This document shows positions 27,110 through 37,216 of a stretch of DNA of 64,000 bases, piece after piece (within the stretch, counting starts at the first letter, position 1; every line of letters starts with the position of its first letter). Source of the stretch: Psychroserpens sp. (GTDB lineage Bacteria > Bacteroidota > Bacteroidia > Flavobacteriales > Flavobacteriaceae); NCBI GenBank assembly GCA_017643165.1, contig JAEPNY010000003.1, positions 409,156 to 473,155 of the forward strand, in the 5' to 3' direction. The notes under the pieces are model-generated. The model searched no databases and was not told where the DNA came from. It saw only the letters and a program-made list of their open reading frames with translations. The position numbers and the translations under genes were made by a program.

Positions 27110-27557
27110 TTTGTATGGAAGTTCCGTTTTCTGCAAAATTTTTAAAATCCGTCATGTACTTAATTGTTTGCTTTTTAAATGTACTCGGCATAATAAACAT
27201 TAATATGCGCATGACTAAATTTAATGGGATAAATTCATTTTTTGAGACCCATTTGGTGTAATCTTCTTCAGTGCTTTCAAAAAAGTTTTGCTGAATATTA
27301 TGTGTACTCGCCGACTTATAATTTGCATGAAATTCGTGCGGGAAATTAATCTTTGTAATAGTTTCTATAAGTTCCATTTTACGTTTACCAAACGTAAAAG
27401 TGAGTTTCATTTTTGAGCCTAAAACACCAGGATCTCCTGATAGATGTTCAGCACTGGTAAGTCCTTTTTGCCAATGTTTTAAATTTTCTGGGTTATCCAT
27501 TTTTTTGGCAAACTCCTCCAGCGGCAAACATACTATTATTTCAGTAGTGTATTTCAT
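27102..27557 (-). CDS. SRPBCC (START-like) family protein
   Basis: The 151-residue protein begins MKYTTEIIVCLPLEEFAKKM and has the helix-grip pattern: NPENLKHWQKGL, a beta sheet through KMKLTFTFGKRKMELIETI, and a C-terminal amphipathic helix (KKQTIKYMTDFKNFAE). SRPBCC proteins bind hydrophobic ligands. There is no signal peptide in this form; the in-frame region upstream of 27557 (to 27629) is AT-rich and not conserved in character, so I exclude it. It is translationally coupled to the downstream 78-residue gene. Confidence 0.82.
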   Translation of the reverse strand: MKYTTEIIVCLPLEEFAKKMDNPENLKHWQKGLTSAEHLSGDPGVLGSKMKLTFTFGKRKMELIETITKINFPHEFHANYKSASTHNIQQNFFESTEEDYTKWVSKNEFIPLNLVMRILMFIMPSTFKKQTIKYMTDFKNFAENGTSIQNA

Positions 27558-27663
27558 TTTGAATATAGAGGGATAATTCAACTTCAATATATATAGATTT
27601 TTCAAAAAAAATAGCGATTGAAAGTTCAATCGCCATATTTTCAGTTAAAATGTCAAATCTGAC

Positions 27664-28401
27664 CTAATTTGAAATGACCTTCAAGGTCTTTACGAATTGA
27701 TCAGTTCGCAATGTCACTATATATAATTGGTTTTTAGTTAGGTTTAAGTTCGATCTAAAATTAGATGAAGTGACAGTCTCATTTTGTTGCTTCACTAATT
27801 TTCCTAAGGTATCATAAACGGTTATGGTTACTTGACCCGAATAGCCATTTATGAACAATTCATTTTGAACAAAAAAGATATTATTATCACGATCAAATTG
27901 AGTTAGTGAAAGCGTATCATCTTTATTAGCATCAGCGAGATCAATATATAAATCTGCTGTTTGATTATTACCGCCACCGCCAAATTGGTTTTGAAATAAC
28001 AAGTTAAGACCTACTACAGGCGTTCCATTAGGAACACTTGCATAATGCTGCGCCAGATTTATCGTAATGCTATATGTATTTGGTTGTGCGTTATTATCGG
28101 CATCTATTAATACCAGTTCTGGTTGACTTAGCAAGTCATTAAAATCAGGTGCACCAACAAATTGAGACGTTCCAGTATCTAAACCTCCATACATAAATAT
28201 CGAGTTTTGGAACTGCGTGTAAAAATTCTGAATAATATCAACGTCTTCGAAAACAATAGTGATGGTTTCATTCACATTAGAGGTCGCAGTTACTGAAATC
28301 GGACTTCCGTTATAACCTGATAAGGTTACTACTTCTTGTCCATAAACGACAGAATTTAGAAGCAGTGCAATCACAAGAAATTTAAAGTAATTTTTCATCA
28401 T
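27664..28401 (-). CDS. Secreted protein with T9SS sorting domain, otherwise unrecognised
   Basis: The 245-residue protein has a signal peptide ending LNSVVYGQ. The N-terminal ~150 residues are beta-rich with no family that I recognise (VVTLSGYNGSPISVTA, NLAQHYASVPNGTPVVGLN). The C-terminal ~70 residues look like a type A T9SS sorting domain: VTITVYDTLGKLVKQ, LTKNQLYIVTLRTDQF and KTLKVISN. So it is exported and probably surface-attached. It is a single gene with 34 bp to its downstream neighbour. Confidence 0.78.
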   Translation of the reverse strand: MMKNYFKFLVIALLLNSVVYGQEVVTLSGYNGSPISVTATSNVNETITIVFEDVDIIQNFYTQFQNSIFMYGGLDTGTSQFVGAPDFNDLLSQPELVLIDADNNAQPNTYSITINLAQHYASVPNGTPVVGLNLLFQNQFGGGGNNQTADLYIDLADANKDDTLSLTQFDRDNNIFFVQNELFINGYSGQVTITVYDTLGKLVKQQNETVTSSNFRSNLNLTKNQLYIVTLRTDQFVKTLKVISN

Positions 28402-28710
28402 ATAAACGTATTTTGATTCTCAAATCTAAGGTATAATGGACAGTTTAAAAACTCTATGTAACTACTATAACGTTTTCGTGTTGATAAATTAAGATTTTTA
28501 GGTTCTTTTCTTGTGGTAAGTCGCGGTATGATTTTATACTAAATAGAACCGTGACTCGTTTGCGTTTTAACACTTGTTTTATTTACATATTATCTTATTT
28601 TTGCTTTGATTGACGTGTAGCTCAATTATTCAAGATTAAAGTAATAATCAAGGTCGGTGTAAAATAATAAAGTACACGATCTCAAATCACTAAAAGACAA
28701 GATTTTAGAT
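28402..28710. other. Intergenic region upstream of the folding-factor operon
   Basis: No open frame of note. It holds the promoter at 28574-28604 and then about 100 bp of leader before the ATG at 28711. No riboswitch fold is recognised. Confidence 0.6.
28574..28604 (+). promoter_or_regulatory. Promoter of the periplasmic folding-factor operon
   Basis: TTG at 28574-28576, 19 bp, then TATTTTTGC at 28596-28604. This is a textbook Bacteroidota promoter with a leader of about 100 nt. Confidence 0.75.
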
Positions 28711-30654
28711 ATGAAATCACTGATTACTGCATTACTAATTTGTTTATCAATTTCAATTCAAGCTCAAGTAAAGGATGATGATGTGTTGTTTACGGTAGAT
28801 GGTGAGCCAGTTATGGCTACCGAATTTATTCGCGTTTACAGCAAAAATTTAGACCTTGTGCAGGATGAAAGCCAGAAAGATGTTGAGGCATATTTGGAAC
28901 TATTTATCAACTACCAACTTAAAGTTAAAGAAGCCAGACGACTGGAATTGGATAAGGATCCTCAGTATATACGAGAATTCAATAATTACAAATCTCAGCT
29001 CGCAAAAAACTATATGTCTGATAGTAAAGTAACAGATGAATTGGTACGAGAGGCTTACAATCGAACAATTACAGATGTTAACGCGTCTCATATTTTGATA
29101 CGAATGGATGAAAATCAGACAGATACGATTCCTACCTATAATCAGATTTTAAAATTACGTGATCGTGTCATCAAGGAAGGGTATAAAGCAGTTCAAAAAG
29201 ATGTGCATAACGGCCAAACAGTTTTTGCAGAGGATTTGGGATACTTTGGTGCTTTCAAAATGGTTTATCCGTTTGAGAGTGCGGCCTTTAACACTGCTGT
29301 AGGTGAGGTTTCGATGCCTTTTAGAACACGCTTTGGATATCATATCGTAACTATTAACGATAAGCGCGAAGCACTTGGTGAAGTTACTGTGGCACATATT
29401 ATGATTGCAAATCAGCAAAAGGATTCGACTGTAAATCCAGAAGCACGTGCAAAACAAATTTACAGTAAGATTCAACAAGGTGAAAAATTCGAATCTTTGG
29501 CAAAGCAATTTTCGGATGATAAAAGTTCTTCAAAAAAAGGAGGAGTGTTAGCACCATTTACAGGAGGGCAGTTGAGCTCTCAAGAATTTGAAAGTGTAGC
29601 ATTCTCATTGGAGAATCCAGGAGATATTTCCGAACCCTTTAAAACAGACTTCGGATGGCATATTGTAAAGTTGATAAGAAAAAAAGGCATTCAGCCTTTT
29701 GAAACTGTAAAAGCCGAACTTCAAAATCGTGTGAAACGCGATTCACGTTCCAATTTAATTAGTTCTGCTTTGGCTAAAAAACTAGCAACACAATATAAGA
29801 TATCAAACAACGAGGCCTCGATCAATTATTTTAAATCTATTATAAATGATGCTTACTTTAAACAGGCTTGGCGAATAGGTGAAGATTTCAAAAAGAAAGA
29901 TATCATTCTAACAATTGAAGACCGCGAACTTTCCAATCAAGATTTTTTAGATCAGCTGATGAAGAAACAGCGTATTTATTATGGTCGTAATATGAATACT
30001 GGTGTAGTTATAGATAAGGAGTTTGAGGCCTTTACCGAAGCACAAGTATTACAGTATCACGAATCAAATTTAGAGAATGTTAATGCGGACTTTGCGTTTG
30101 TTCTAAAAGAATATAGAGACGGTTTACTGTTGTTCGATCTGATGGAGAAACAGGTATGGAATGCTGCCACAAAAGATTCCGTAGGACTTGCACAGTTTTA
30201 TGAAGCGAATAAAACGAATTACCAGTGGAAAGATCGCGCTGATGCTGTGATACTTACGTCTGCTTCAAAATCAGTTATAGGCAATGTTCAGGAAAAACTT
30301 AAGAATGCAACACCTGTAGAAGAGATCTTGAACGAATTAAACGTCAACGGTAAACAAAATGTAATTTCGACTGCAAATGTGTTTGAGAAAGGCGATACAT
30401 CCTTACCTGATAATTTTCAGTTTAAAGAAGGCGTTTCAGACGTATTAAGTCATAATGACGCATATCATGTTTTATTAGTAAAGGAAGTTATCCCTTCAGG
30501 TTTAAAGTCAATGGAAGAAGCGCGCGGTCGTGTAGTTAGCGATTATCAGACTTATTTAGAAAATGAATGGATCAAGTCGTTGAGTGAACGATTTGAAATC
30601 AAACGAAACCCTTCTGTGCTAAAACGCGTTAAAGAACAAATTCAAGGATTATAA
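28711..30654 (+). CDS. Periplasmic peptidylprolyl isomerase with two parvulin domains
   Basis: The 647-residue protein has a signal peptide (ends ISIQAQ), an N-terminal SurA-like helical region (residues 20-120), a first parvulin domain (~120-220: ASHILIRMD, FGAFKMVYPFESAAF, TRFGYHIVTI) and a second (~224-320: VAHIMIANQQ, LAKQFSDDKSSSKKGG, TDFGWHIVKLI). A long C-terminal part of unknown fold follows. It probably helps outer-membrane protein assembly in the periplasm. It starts a run of three SurA-like genes with 1-bp gaps or overlaps, read from one promoter. Confidence 0.88.
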   Translation: MKSLITALLICLSISIQAQVKDDDVLFTVDGEPVMATEFIRVYSKNLDLVQDESQKDVEAYLELFINYQLKVKEARRLELDKDPQYIREFNNYKSQLAKNYMSDSKVTDELVREAYNRTITDVNASHILIRMDENQTDTIPTYNQILKLRDRVIKEGYKAVQKDVHNGQTVFAEDLGYFGAFKMVYPFESAAFNTAVGEVSMPFRTRFGYHIVTINDKREALGEVTVAHIMIANQQKDSTVNPEARAKQIYSKIQQGEKFESLAKQFSDDKSSSKKGGVLAPFTGGQLSSQEFESVAFSLENPGDISEPFKTDFGWHIVKLIRKKGIQPFETVKAELQNRVKRDSRSNLISSALAKKLATQYKISNNEASINYFKSIINDAYFKQAWRIGEDFKKKDIILTIEDRELSNQDFLDQLMKKQRIYYGRNMNTGVVIDKEFEAFTEAQVLQYHESNLENVNADFAFVLKEYRDGLLLFDLMEKQVWNAATKDSVGLAQFYEANKTNYQWKDRADAVILTSASKSVIGNVQEKLKNATPVEEILNELNVNGKQNVISTANVFEKGDTSLPDNFQFKEGVSDVLSHNDAYHVLLVKEVIPSGLKSMEEARGRVVSDYQTYLENEWIKSLSERFEIKRNPSVLKRVKEQIQGL

Positions 30655-30655
30655 T

Positions 30656-31507
30656 TTGAAACGATTAAGCGTCTATATTGGATTGTGTTTAATGGTCGTT
30701 GCTTGTGACTTCTTCAAGCCAACCGATGACAGAGAACCTGTTGCGAGAGTTGGTGAAAACTATCTTTATCATGAGGATATTGAAGACTTAGTTGTAGAAT
30801 CTATTTCGCCCGAAGATAGTGCTCAAATTGTAAGTAGTTATATCAATCGTTGGGCGACGCAACAATTACTCTTGGATGGTGCAGAATTGAATTTATCGGA
30901 AGACAAACAAGCCGATTTTGATCGCTTGGTACAACAATATAAGAATGACCTTTACACTAAAGCTTACTTAGATGCTTTAGTTAAAAAAAGTATCGATACT
31001 ACAGTAAGTGAGTCTGAAGCTTTAGAAGTCTACGAAGCCAATCAGGAATCATTCAAACTAAATGAAGAATTGGTAAAGTTCAGATATATTACCATTCCTC
31101 AAAATGCAATTAATGAAGCCGAAATTACAGAGCGTTTTAAACGTTTTGATATTGAGGACCAACGCTATTTAGATTCTATTGCGGTTCAGTTTAAAAGTTA
31201 TACCTTAAATGATTCTATATGGATTCAAGCGTCATTGATTACTGAGAAAATTAGTGTACTCAATTCTGAAAACAAAAAAGAACTGTTAAAAAAATCTAAT
31301 TATGTACAGCTCAAAGATTCAATAGACCTATATTTGATGCAAATAAAGGACGTTTTATTTCGTAACGATTTAGCGCCTTTAGAGTACGTAAAACCTACGA
31401 TCAAACAAATTGTAATTAACCAAAGGAAACTAGAGTTAATCAAACAACTTGAGAAAGATATTACTAAAGATGCAATTAAAAACAAACAATTTGAAATCTA
31501 CAATTAA
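30656..31507 (+). CDS. SurA-like lipoprotein without a clear parvulin domain
   Basis: The 283-residue protein starts with TTG at 30656, one base after the previous stop; the first ATG would cut the signal peptide. The signal MKRLSVYIGLCLMVVAC has a lipobox Cys, so it is membrane-anchored. The region after residue 27 (VARVGENYLYHEDIEDLV) resembles the SurA N-terminal helical chaperone domain, and LVKFRYITIP has the trace of a parvulin strand, but active-site motifs are not recognisable. It overlaps the next gene by 38 bp. A chaperone role without isomerase activity is likely (inference). Confidence 0.78.
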   Translation: MKRLSVYIGLCLMVVACDFFKPTDDREPVARVGENYLYHEDIEDLVVESISPEDSAQIVSSYINRWATQQLLLDGAELNLSEDKQADFDRLVQQYKNDLYTKAYLDALVKKSIDTTVSESEALEVYEANQESFKLNEELVKFRYITIPQNAINEAEITERFKRFDIEDQRYLDSIAVQFKSYTLNDSIWIQASLITEKISVLNSENKKELLKKSNYVQLKDSIDLYLMQIKDVLFRNDLAPLEYVKPTIKQIVINQRKLELIKQLEKDITKDAIKNKQFEIYN

Positions 31508-32921
31508 GACTATCGTAGTCCTTTTTGTAATTGGTGTATTAGGTTCAAACCTTAATGCCCAAGAAATTATTCCTGATGAAGTAGATACTGCGAAGAAACA
31601 AGTTGATTCTACTCAGAATGGCCGTAAGAAAGTTGATGGTGTTGCCGCAGTGATTGGAGATTTTGTGGTCTTGGATTCTGATATAGACAAGGAGTACATT
31701 CAGTTACAGGCGAGAGGTGTTTCTATTAGAGATATTACAAGATGTCAGCTATTCGGGAAACTACTAGAAGATAAGTTGTATGCACACCACGCTATCCAAG
31801 ATAGTATTCAAGTGAACGAGCTGGAAATAAGATCTAATATCGAACAACAAATTAGTGCATTTTTAGAGCAAAAAGGAGGATCGATGCAGGAGATCTTAGA
31901 TTTCTATAATAAAGACAGTGAGCAAGCCTTACGTGAGGAGATGTTCGAGATCAATAAGAATGCAAAACTCGCAGGAGATATGCAGCGAAAAATTATTGAG
32001 GATGTAGAGGTGACTCCAGAAGAAGTTCGCGAGTATTTTAATAGCATTCCAAAGGACGAGCGTCCAGTATTTGGTACAGAGCTTAAAGTGGCACAGATCG
32101 TTGTTATTCCAGAAGTAACCGAAGAGGCTAAGCAAGCCGTTATTGATCGATTAAGAGAATTCAAAGCAGATGTTCAGGAAAATGGAGCAAGCTTCACGAC
32201 TAAAGCAGTATTCTATTCAGATGATACGGCAGCTAGAAGTAAAGGTGGTGCATATACCTTAAACAGAAAACGTCCGCAAATGGTGAAGGAGTTTCGTGAT
32301 GTTGCATTTTCATTGCAAGAAGGTGAAATCTCTGAACCTTTCGAAACTGATTTTGGGTATCACATTATTTTACTCGAGAAAATTAGAGGACAAGAATATG
32401 ACATCAGACACATCTTATTACGTCCTGAAATTACCGACGATGCTATAACAGCGGCTCAAGAAGAAATTACTAAGGTAAGAGAACGCATCGTAGCTGGTGA
32501 TTTGACCTTTGCTGATGCTGCACGTGAATTTAGTGATGAGGAAGAAACCAAATTCGAAGGTGGTCAACTTATCAATCCTTACACTCAAGATTCAAGTATG
32601 GAATTGACAAAAATGGATCCTGAGCTTTACGGTCAAATTCAAGACTTAAAGGATAATGAAATTAGTTTAGTGCTTAGAGATCAAGATAGAATAAACCCTA
32701 TTAAGTTCAAGATTTTAACGGTAACAGACCGAATAGATGAACATGAAGCGGACTTTGCTCGTGATTATTTAAAAATCAAAAATCTTGCATTACAAGACAA
32801 GCAATTCAAGGAAATTGCTAAATGGCAGGAAGAAAAAATCTTCGATACGTACGTTAAGATTAATGATGATTATAAAAGCTGCGAATTTAATAACAACTGG
32901 CTGAAAAACGAAAAGCAATAA
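31470..32921 (+). CDS. SurA-type peptidylprolyl isomerase
   Basis: The 483-residue periplasmic isomerase has a signal peptide (ends GSNLNAQ), the SurA N-terminal chaperone region (VDGVAAVIGDFVVLDSDID, QLFGKLLEDKLYAHHA) and two parvulin domains (~200-300: LKVAQIVVIPE, SKGGAYTLNRKRPQMV, FETDFGYHIILLEK; ~305-410: DIRHILLRPE, FADAAREFSDEE, FEGGQLINP). It should help outer-membrane protein biogenesis. I start at the ATG at 31470 (MQLKTNNLKSTIKTIVV), which lies inside the upstream gene; an earlier TTG at 31449 is possible. Only 1 bp separates it from moxR. Confidence 0.9.
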   Translation: MQLKTNNLKSTIKTIVVLFVIGVLGSNLNAQEIIPDEVDTAKKQVDSTQNGRKKVDGVAAVIGDFVVLDSDIDKEYIQLQARGVSIRDITRCQLFGKLLEDKLYAHHAIQDSIQVNELEIRSNIEQQISAFLEQKGGSMQEILDFYNKDSEQALREEMFEINKNAKLAGDMQRKIIEDVEVTPEEVREYFNSIPKDERPVFGTELKVAQIVVIPEVTEEAKQAVIDRLREFKADVQENGASFTTKAVFYSDDTAARSKGGAYTLNRKRPQMVKEFRDVAFSLQEGEISEPFETDFGYHIILLEKIRGQEYDIRHILLRPEITDDAITAAQEEITKVRERIVAGDLTFADAAREFSDEEETKFEGGQLINPYTQDSSMELTKMDPELYGQIQDLKDNEISLVLRDQDRINPIKFKILTVTDRIDEHEADFARDYLKIKNLALQDKQFKEIAKWQEEKIFDTYVKINDDYKSCEFNNNWLKNEKQ

Positions 32922-32922
32922 T

Positions 32923-33876
32923 ATGTCTGATGTAGCTTCCATAGAACGTTTTGTAGAAAAATATAAGGCACTTAAGTCTGAGGTCGCAAAAGTGATCGTT
33001 GGTCAAGATGATGTTGTAAATCAAATTCTAATCTCCATATTTTCTGGTGGTCACTCGCTTTTAATTGGTGTACCTGGATTGGCAAAAACACTTATGGTAA
33101 ATACTATTGCGCAGGCCTTAGGATTGGATTTTAAACGAATTCAGTTTACTCCAGATTTAATGCCAAGTGATATTCTGGGAAGTGAAATCTTAGATGAGAA
33201 CAGACAGTTTAAATTTATAAAAGGTCCTATTTTCGCGAATATTATTCTAGCTGACGAGATTAATCGAACGCCACCTAAAACTCAGGCAGCACTGCTTGAG
33301 GCAATGCAGGAACGTGCAGTGACCGTTTCGGGACATCATTACAAATTAGACTTACCATATTTTGTTTTAGCGACACAGAACCCTATTGAGCAAGAAGGAA
33401 CTTATCCGTTACCAGAGGCGCAGTTAGACCGTTTTATGTTTGCCATAAACTTAAAATATCCAACTTTTGAAGAAGAAGTACAAGTTGTGAAAACGACAAC
33501 TACAGATGTTCAATCGAAAGTAAATGCCTTATTCACGGCACAAGAAATCATTGATTTTCAAAATGTCATTCGACGTATTCCAGTACCAGACAATGTGATC
33601 GAATACGCTGTAACCATGGTAAGTAAATCAAGACCTAATGAAGCCTCAGCCTCAGAGCTTGTGGCTGAATATGTGGATTGGGGAGCTGGTCCAAGAGCCT
33701 CGCAAAATTTAGTTCTCGCAGCCAAAACACATGCAGCGATCCACGGTAAATTCTCGCCAGACATTGAAAATATTCAAGCTGTTTCTTCGGGAGTGTTACG
33801 CCATAGAATAATCAAAAATTACAAAGCAGAAGCTGAAGGTATAACAGACGACCAAATCATTCGTAGCTTGTATTAA
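32923..33876 (+). CDS. MoxR-family AAA+ ATPase
   Basis: The 317-residue cytoplasmic ATPase carries Walker A GVPGLAKTLM, Walker B IILADEINRTPPKTQAALLE, sensor 1 VLATQNPIEQEGTYPLPEAQ (read as TQNPIEQEG) and the C-terminal lid (GAGPRASQNLVLAAKTHAA). MoxR proteins act as chaperones, often with a DUF58 and von Willebrand partners; none is encoded beside it here. The 1-bp gap to the SurA gene places it last in the periplasmic folding operon, an association also known in other Bacteroidota. Confidence 0.93.
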   Translation: MSDVASIERFVEKYKALKSEVAKVIVGQDDVVNQILISIFSGGHSLLIGVPGLAKTLMVNTIAQALGLDFKRIQFTPDLMPSDILGSEILDENRQFKFIKGPIFANIILADEINRTPPKTQAALLEAMQERAVTVSGHHYKLDLPYFVLATQNPIEQEGTYPLPEAQLDRFMFAINLKYPTFEEEVQVVKTTTTDVQSKVNALFTAQEIIDFQNVIRRIPVPDNVIEYAVTMVSKSRPNEASASELVAEYVDWGAGPRASQNLVLAAKTHAAIHGKFSPDIENIQAVSSGVLRHRIIKNYKAEAEGITDDQIIRSLY

Positions 33877-34072
33877 TCTCATCTATTACGCTATAATTTT
33901 AACGTATAGAAATTCAGAATCATTTTAAATAATTAAAATTGTTGATTTAATAATTATTTGAGATTAAATCTATATATTATTTAATTTTATCCTGAAAATT
34001 ATATGTTTTACTGAATTTTATTCAAGTTTTTTCGTATTTCATTACATATTTTTAAATATTGTCGAAAAGTTG

Positions 34073-34081
34073 TACTTTTGC
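34073..34081 (+). promoter_or_regulatory. -7 element of aconitase
   Basis: TACTTTTGC matches TAnnTTTG and is 40 bp before the ATG. No convincing TTG lies at the expected -33 distance. The 245-bp gap before the gene shows nothing else clear. Confidence 0.55.
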
Positions 34082-34121
34082 AGGACTTTAAAATCGATAA
34101 TTAACCTTTTATACACTTTAT

Positions 34122-36392
34122 ATGGCTTTTGATATAGACATGATTAAAAAGGTTTATTCAAATATGTCGGAGCGCGTTGATGCTGCTCGTAACATCGTTG
34201 GTAAACCATTGACACTCTCAGAAAAGATTTTATACTCTCACTTATGGGATGGACAACCAACAAAGGCGTTCACCAGAGGAAAAGATTATGTTGATTTTGC
34301 ACCTGATAGAGTGGCTTGTCAAGATGCAACGGCACAGATGGCATTATTACAATTTATGCAAGCTGGAAAAGACAAAGTCGCTGTACCAACAACGGTACAC
34401 TGTGATCACTTAATTCAGGCTAAAGTTGGCGCTACTCACGATCTTCAGCATGCAATCAATACAAGTAATGAAGTGTTTAATTTCTTAGAATCAGTATCCA
34501 ATAAATATGGTATCGGATTTTGGAAACCAGGTGCTGGTATTATTCACCAAGTAGTTCTTGAAAATTACGCGTTTCCGGGTGGAATGATGATCGGAACCGA
34601 TTCGCATACCGTAAATGCAGGAGGATTAGGAATGGTTGCCATTGGAGTAGGTGGTGCAGACGCAGTAGACGTTATGGCTGGAATGGCTTGGGAATTAAAA
34701 TTTCCGAAATTAATTGGTGTAAGACTTACCGGTAAATTATCAGGCTGGACTGCGCCTAAGGATGTTATTTTAAAAGTAGCTGAAATCTTAACGGTTAAAG
34801 GAGGAACAGGAGCCATTGTTGAATATTTTGGTCCAGGTGCTACGGCAATGTCATGTACAGGTAAAGGTACTATTTGTAATATGGGTGCAGAGATTGGTGC
34901 GACAACATCTACTTTTGGTTATGATGATTCTATGGAGCGTTATTTAAGAGCTACCGATCGTGAAGATGTCGCAGACGCTGCAAATGAAATTAAAGAATAC
35001 CTTACTGCTGATGCTGAAGTATATGCAAATCCAGAACAATACTTCGATCAAGTTATCGATATTAATCTTTCAGATTTAGGTCCATTATTAAATGGACCAT
35101 TTACACCAGACCTTTCTACGAATGTTGGTGAGGAAATGACAGAAAAGGCAAATGCAAATGACTGGCCAATTAAAGTGGAATGGGGATTAATAGGATCATG
35201 TACGAATTCATCATATGAAGATTTATCGCGTGCCTCTTCAATCGCACAGCAAGCTCTAGATAAAGGTCTTAAGACAAAAGCAGAATTTGGAATCAATCCA
35301 GGCTCTGAGCAAGTGAGATACACTGCTGAGCGTGATGGAATCTTGCAAGTTTTTGAACAATTAGATGCAAAAATATTCACCAATGCATGTGGACCTTGTA
35401 TAGGTCAATGGGCACGTTACGAGGATCCAAAGAACGCACCAAAAAATAGTATTGTACATTCCTTTAATAGAAACTTTGCTAAGCGTGCTGACGGAAACCC
35501 AAATACCCATGCATTCGTTGCTTCTCCTGAATTAACAGCTGCTATAGCTATTGCTGGTCGTTTAGATTTCAATCCGATGACAGATAAACTGATCAATGAG
35601 AATGGAGAAGAAGTTATGTTAGATGAACCAACAGGATGGGAATTACCACCAAAAGGATTTGAAGTTAAAGATAATGGCTATTTGGAACCAATGGAAGACG
35701 GAAGTGGTGTTCAGGTAATTGTTGCTGGCGATTCAGAACGTTTACAATTATTGACACCTTTTGAGCCAATTGGTGATACAATTTCTGGAGCGAAATTATT
35801 AATTAAGGCTTTCGGAAAATGTACAACAGACCATATTAGTATGGCTGGTCCATGGTTACGTTTCAGAGGGCATTTAGATAATATTGCTAACAACACCTTA
35901 ATTGGTGCGGTGAATGCTTATAATCAGAAAACAAACTTTGTTAAAAACCAGCTTACTGGTGAGTATGGTGGTGTGCCAGACACGGCTCGTGCTTACAAAG
36001 CTGCGGGAATTAAATCAGTTGTCGTTGGAGACCATAATTATGGTGAGGGATCATCACGTGAGCATGCAGCGATGCAACCTAGACACTTAGGCGTTGCAGC
36101 AGTTATCGTGAAGTCATTTGCACGTATCCACGAAACAAATCTTAAGAAACAAGGGATGTTAGGATTAACATTTGCTAATGAACAAGATTATGATCTTATT
36201 CAGGAGGATGATACGTTCAACTTCTTAGATTTGAACGAATTTGCTCCTGATAAGCAATTAACAATCGAAGTCGTTCATACTGACGGTACTTCTGATACGA
36301 TCAAAGTAAATCATACCTATAACCAATCACAAATTGATTGGTATAATGAAGGTTCTGCATTAAACTTAATTAAAAAGGAAAATGCAGCTTAA
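34122..36392 (+). CDS. acn: Aconitate hydratase (mitochondrial-type)
   Basis: At 756 residues it is the size of the mitochondrial-type aconitases used by Bacteroidota. It interconverts citrate and isocitrate in the TCA cycle using a 4Fe-4S cluster. Cluster Cys residues lie in [13 protein letters not shown] and [14 protein letters not shown]. Substrate and active-site segments include [12 protein letters not shown] and [22 protein letters not shown]. It is a single-gene unit: own -7 element upstream, terminator downstream. It could also act as an iron-sensitive switch, which is not shown here. Confidence 0.96.
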   Translation: MAFDIDMIKKVYSNMSERVDAARNIVGKPLTLSEKILYSHLWDGQPTKAFTRGKDYVDFAPDRVACQDATAQMALLQFMQAGKDKVAVPTTVHCDHLIQAKVGATHDLQHAINTSNEVFNFLESVSNKYGIGFWKPGAGIIHQVVLENYAFPGGMMIGTDSHTVNAGGLGMVAIGVGGADAVDVMAGMAWELKFPKLIGVRLTGKLSGWTAPKDVILKVAEILTVKGGTGAIVEYFGPGATAMSCTGKGTICNMGAEIGATTSTFGYDDSMERYLRATDREDVADAANEIKEYLTADAEVYANPEQYFDQVIDINLSDLGPLLNGPFTPDLSTNVGEEMTEKANANDWPIKVEWGLIGSCTNSSYEDLSRASSIAQQALDKGLKTKAEFGINPGSEQVRYTAERDGILQVFEQLDAKIFTNACGPCIGQWARYEDPKNAPKNSIVHSFNRNFAKRADGNPNTHAFVASPELTAAIAIAGRLDFNPMTDKLINENGEEVMLDEPTGWELPPKGFEVKDNGYLEPMEDGSGVQVIVAGDSERLQLLTPFEPIGDTISGAKLLIKAFGKCTTDHISMAGPWLRFRGHLDNIANNTLIGAVNAYNQKTNFVKNQLTGEYGGVPDTARAYKAAGIKSVVVGDHNYGEGSSREHAAMQPRHLGVAAVIVKSFARIHETNLKKQGMLGLTFANEQDYDLIQEDDTFNFLDLNEFAPDKQLTIEVVHTDGTSDTIKVNHTYNQSQIDWYNEGSALNLIKKENAA

Positions 36393-36419
36393 TAATCGAA
36401 TTGATTTTATTTAAATATT

Positions 36420-36450
36420 AAAAGCTCTTGAAATTTCAAGAGCTTTTTTT
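36420..36450. terminator. Terminator after aconitase
   Basis: AAAGCTCTTGA (36421-36431) and TCAAGAGCTTT (36436-36446) pair with an AATT loop, then seven T. Confidence 0.93.
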
Positions 36451-36507
36451 GTAAGTATTGTTGAAACATTACGACAACACCTTTATCTAACAATAAACTC
36501 TCCAACA

Positions 36508-37179
36508 ATGCGCTCGTTATGGTTTTTTGATGACGTGAATTTGTTCAATGTGTTGTGTCCGCACAAATTCAAGGCTTATAAAAAAGAACACGATTTTGAC
36601 GCTTACAAAAAGCGTGATTACATTTATTTCGAACAAGACAATGCCAGTAAGGTATATCTTATTGAAAAAGGTAAGGTTAAAATCGGGTATTATAATGACA
36701 ATGGTGATGAGGTTGTAAAAGCAATTTTATCAAAAGGAGAATTGTTTGGTGAAAAAGCAATATTGGGTGCGCGTACACGTGATGAATTTGCACAGTCTAT
36801 CGATAACGGTACTTCAATCTGTCCTATCTCTGTGCAAACCATGCATGATCTCATGCGTGATAATCAAACCTTTAGCTTTAAGGTTTATAAATTCATCGGA
36901 TTTAAATTCAAAAAATTAGAACGACGACTACAACTACTATTGTTTAAAGACACCAAGACGAGGTTGATCGAGTTTTTGGATGAATTATGTACAGATTATG
37001 GATATGACTGTGAGAAAACAGGAGATCATGTTATCAAACATCCCTATACTCAAAAAGACATAGCGTCTTTGATTGGGACTTCTCGACCAACACTTAACAT
37101 ACTTCTCAATGAATTAAAGGAAGAAAACTACCTTGAATTCAACAGAAAAGAGATAAGAATTTTGAAAAAAACTGCATAA
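36508..37179 (+). CDS. Crp/Fnr-family transcription regulator
   Basis: The 223-residue regulator has a cyclic-nucleotide-binding-like domain (residues ~15-140, VYLIEKGKVKIGYYNDNGDE, GELFGEKAILGA), a dimer helix (KFKKLERRLQLLLFKD) and a C-terminal winged helix (TQKDIASLIGTSRPTLNILL). No Fnr-type cysteine cluster is seen at the N-terminus. Ligand and targets are unknown; a stem-loop and then a three-repeat lipoprotein gene follow. It has no obvious operon partner. Confidence 0.9.
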   Translation: MRSLWFFDDVNLFNVLCPHKFKAYKKEHDFDAYKKRDYIYFEQDNASKVYLIEKGKVKIGYYNDNGDEVVKAILSKGELFGEKAILGARTRDEFAQSIDNGTSICPISVQTMHDLMRDNQTFSFKVYKFIGFKFKKLERRLQLLLFKDTKTRLIEFLDELCTDYGYDCEKTGDHVIKHPYTQKDIASLIGTSRPTLNILLNELKEENYLEFNRKEIRILKKTA

Positions 37180-37197
37180 TGTTAGATAGCTAACATT
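37178..37197. repeat. Short inverted repeat after the Crp/Fnr gene
   Basis: AATGTTAG (37178-37185) and CTAACATT (37190-37197) form an 8-bp stem with a 4-nt loop between the regulator and the repeat lipoprotein. It may be a weak terminator or an operator; the T-run is poor. Confidence 0.35.
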
Positions 37198-37216
37198 TTA
37201 TAAGAATCGCACAGTA

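Noticed and set aside
28605-28710. Possible riboswitch in the folding-factor operon leader
   Set aside because: About 100 nt with only weak short stems (GATT...AATC); no match to any riboswitch class that I know.
34565-35896. Open frames on the minus strand within the aconitase gene
   Set aside because: They are shadows of a highly conserved gene in another frame and have no family resemblance or promoter.
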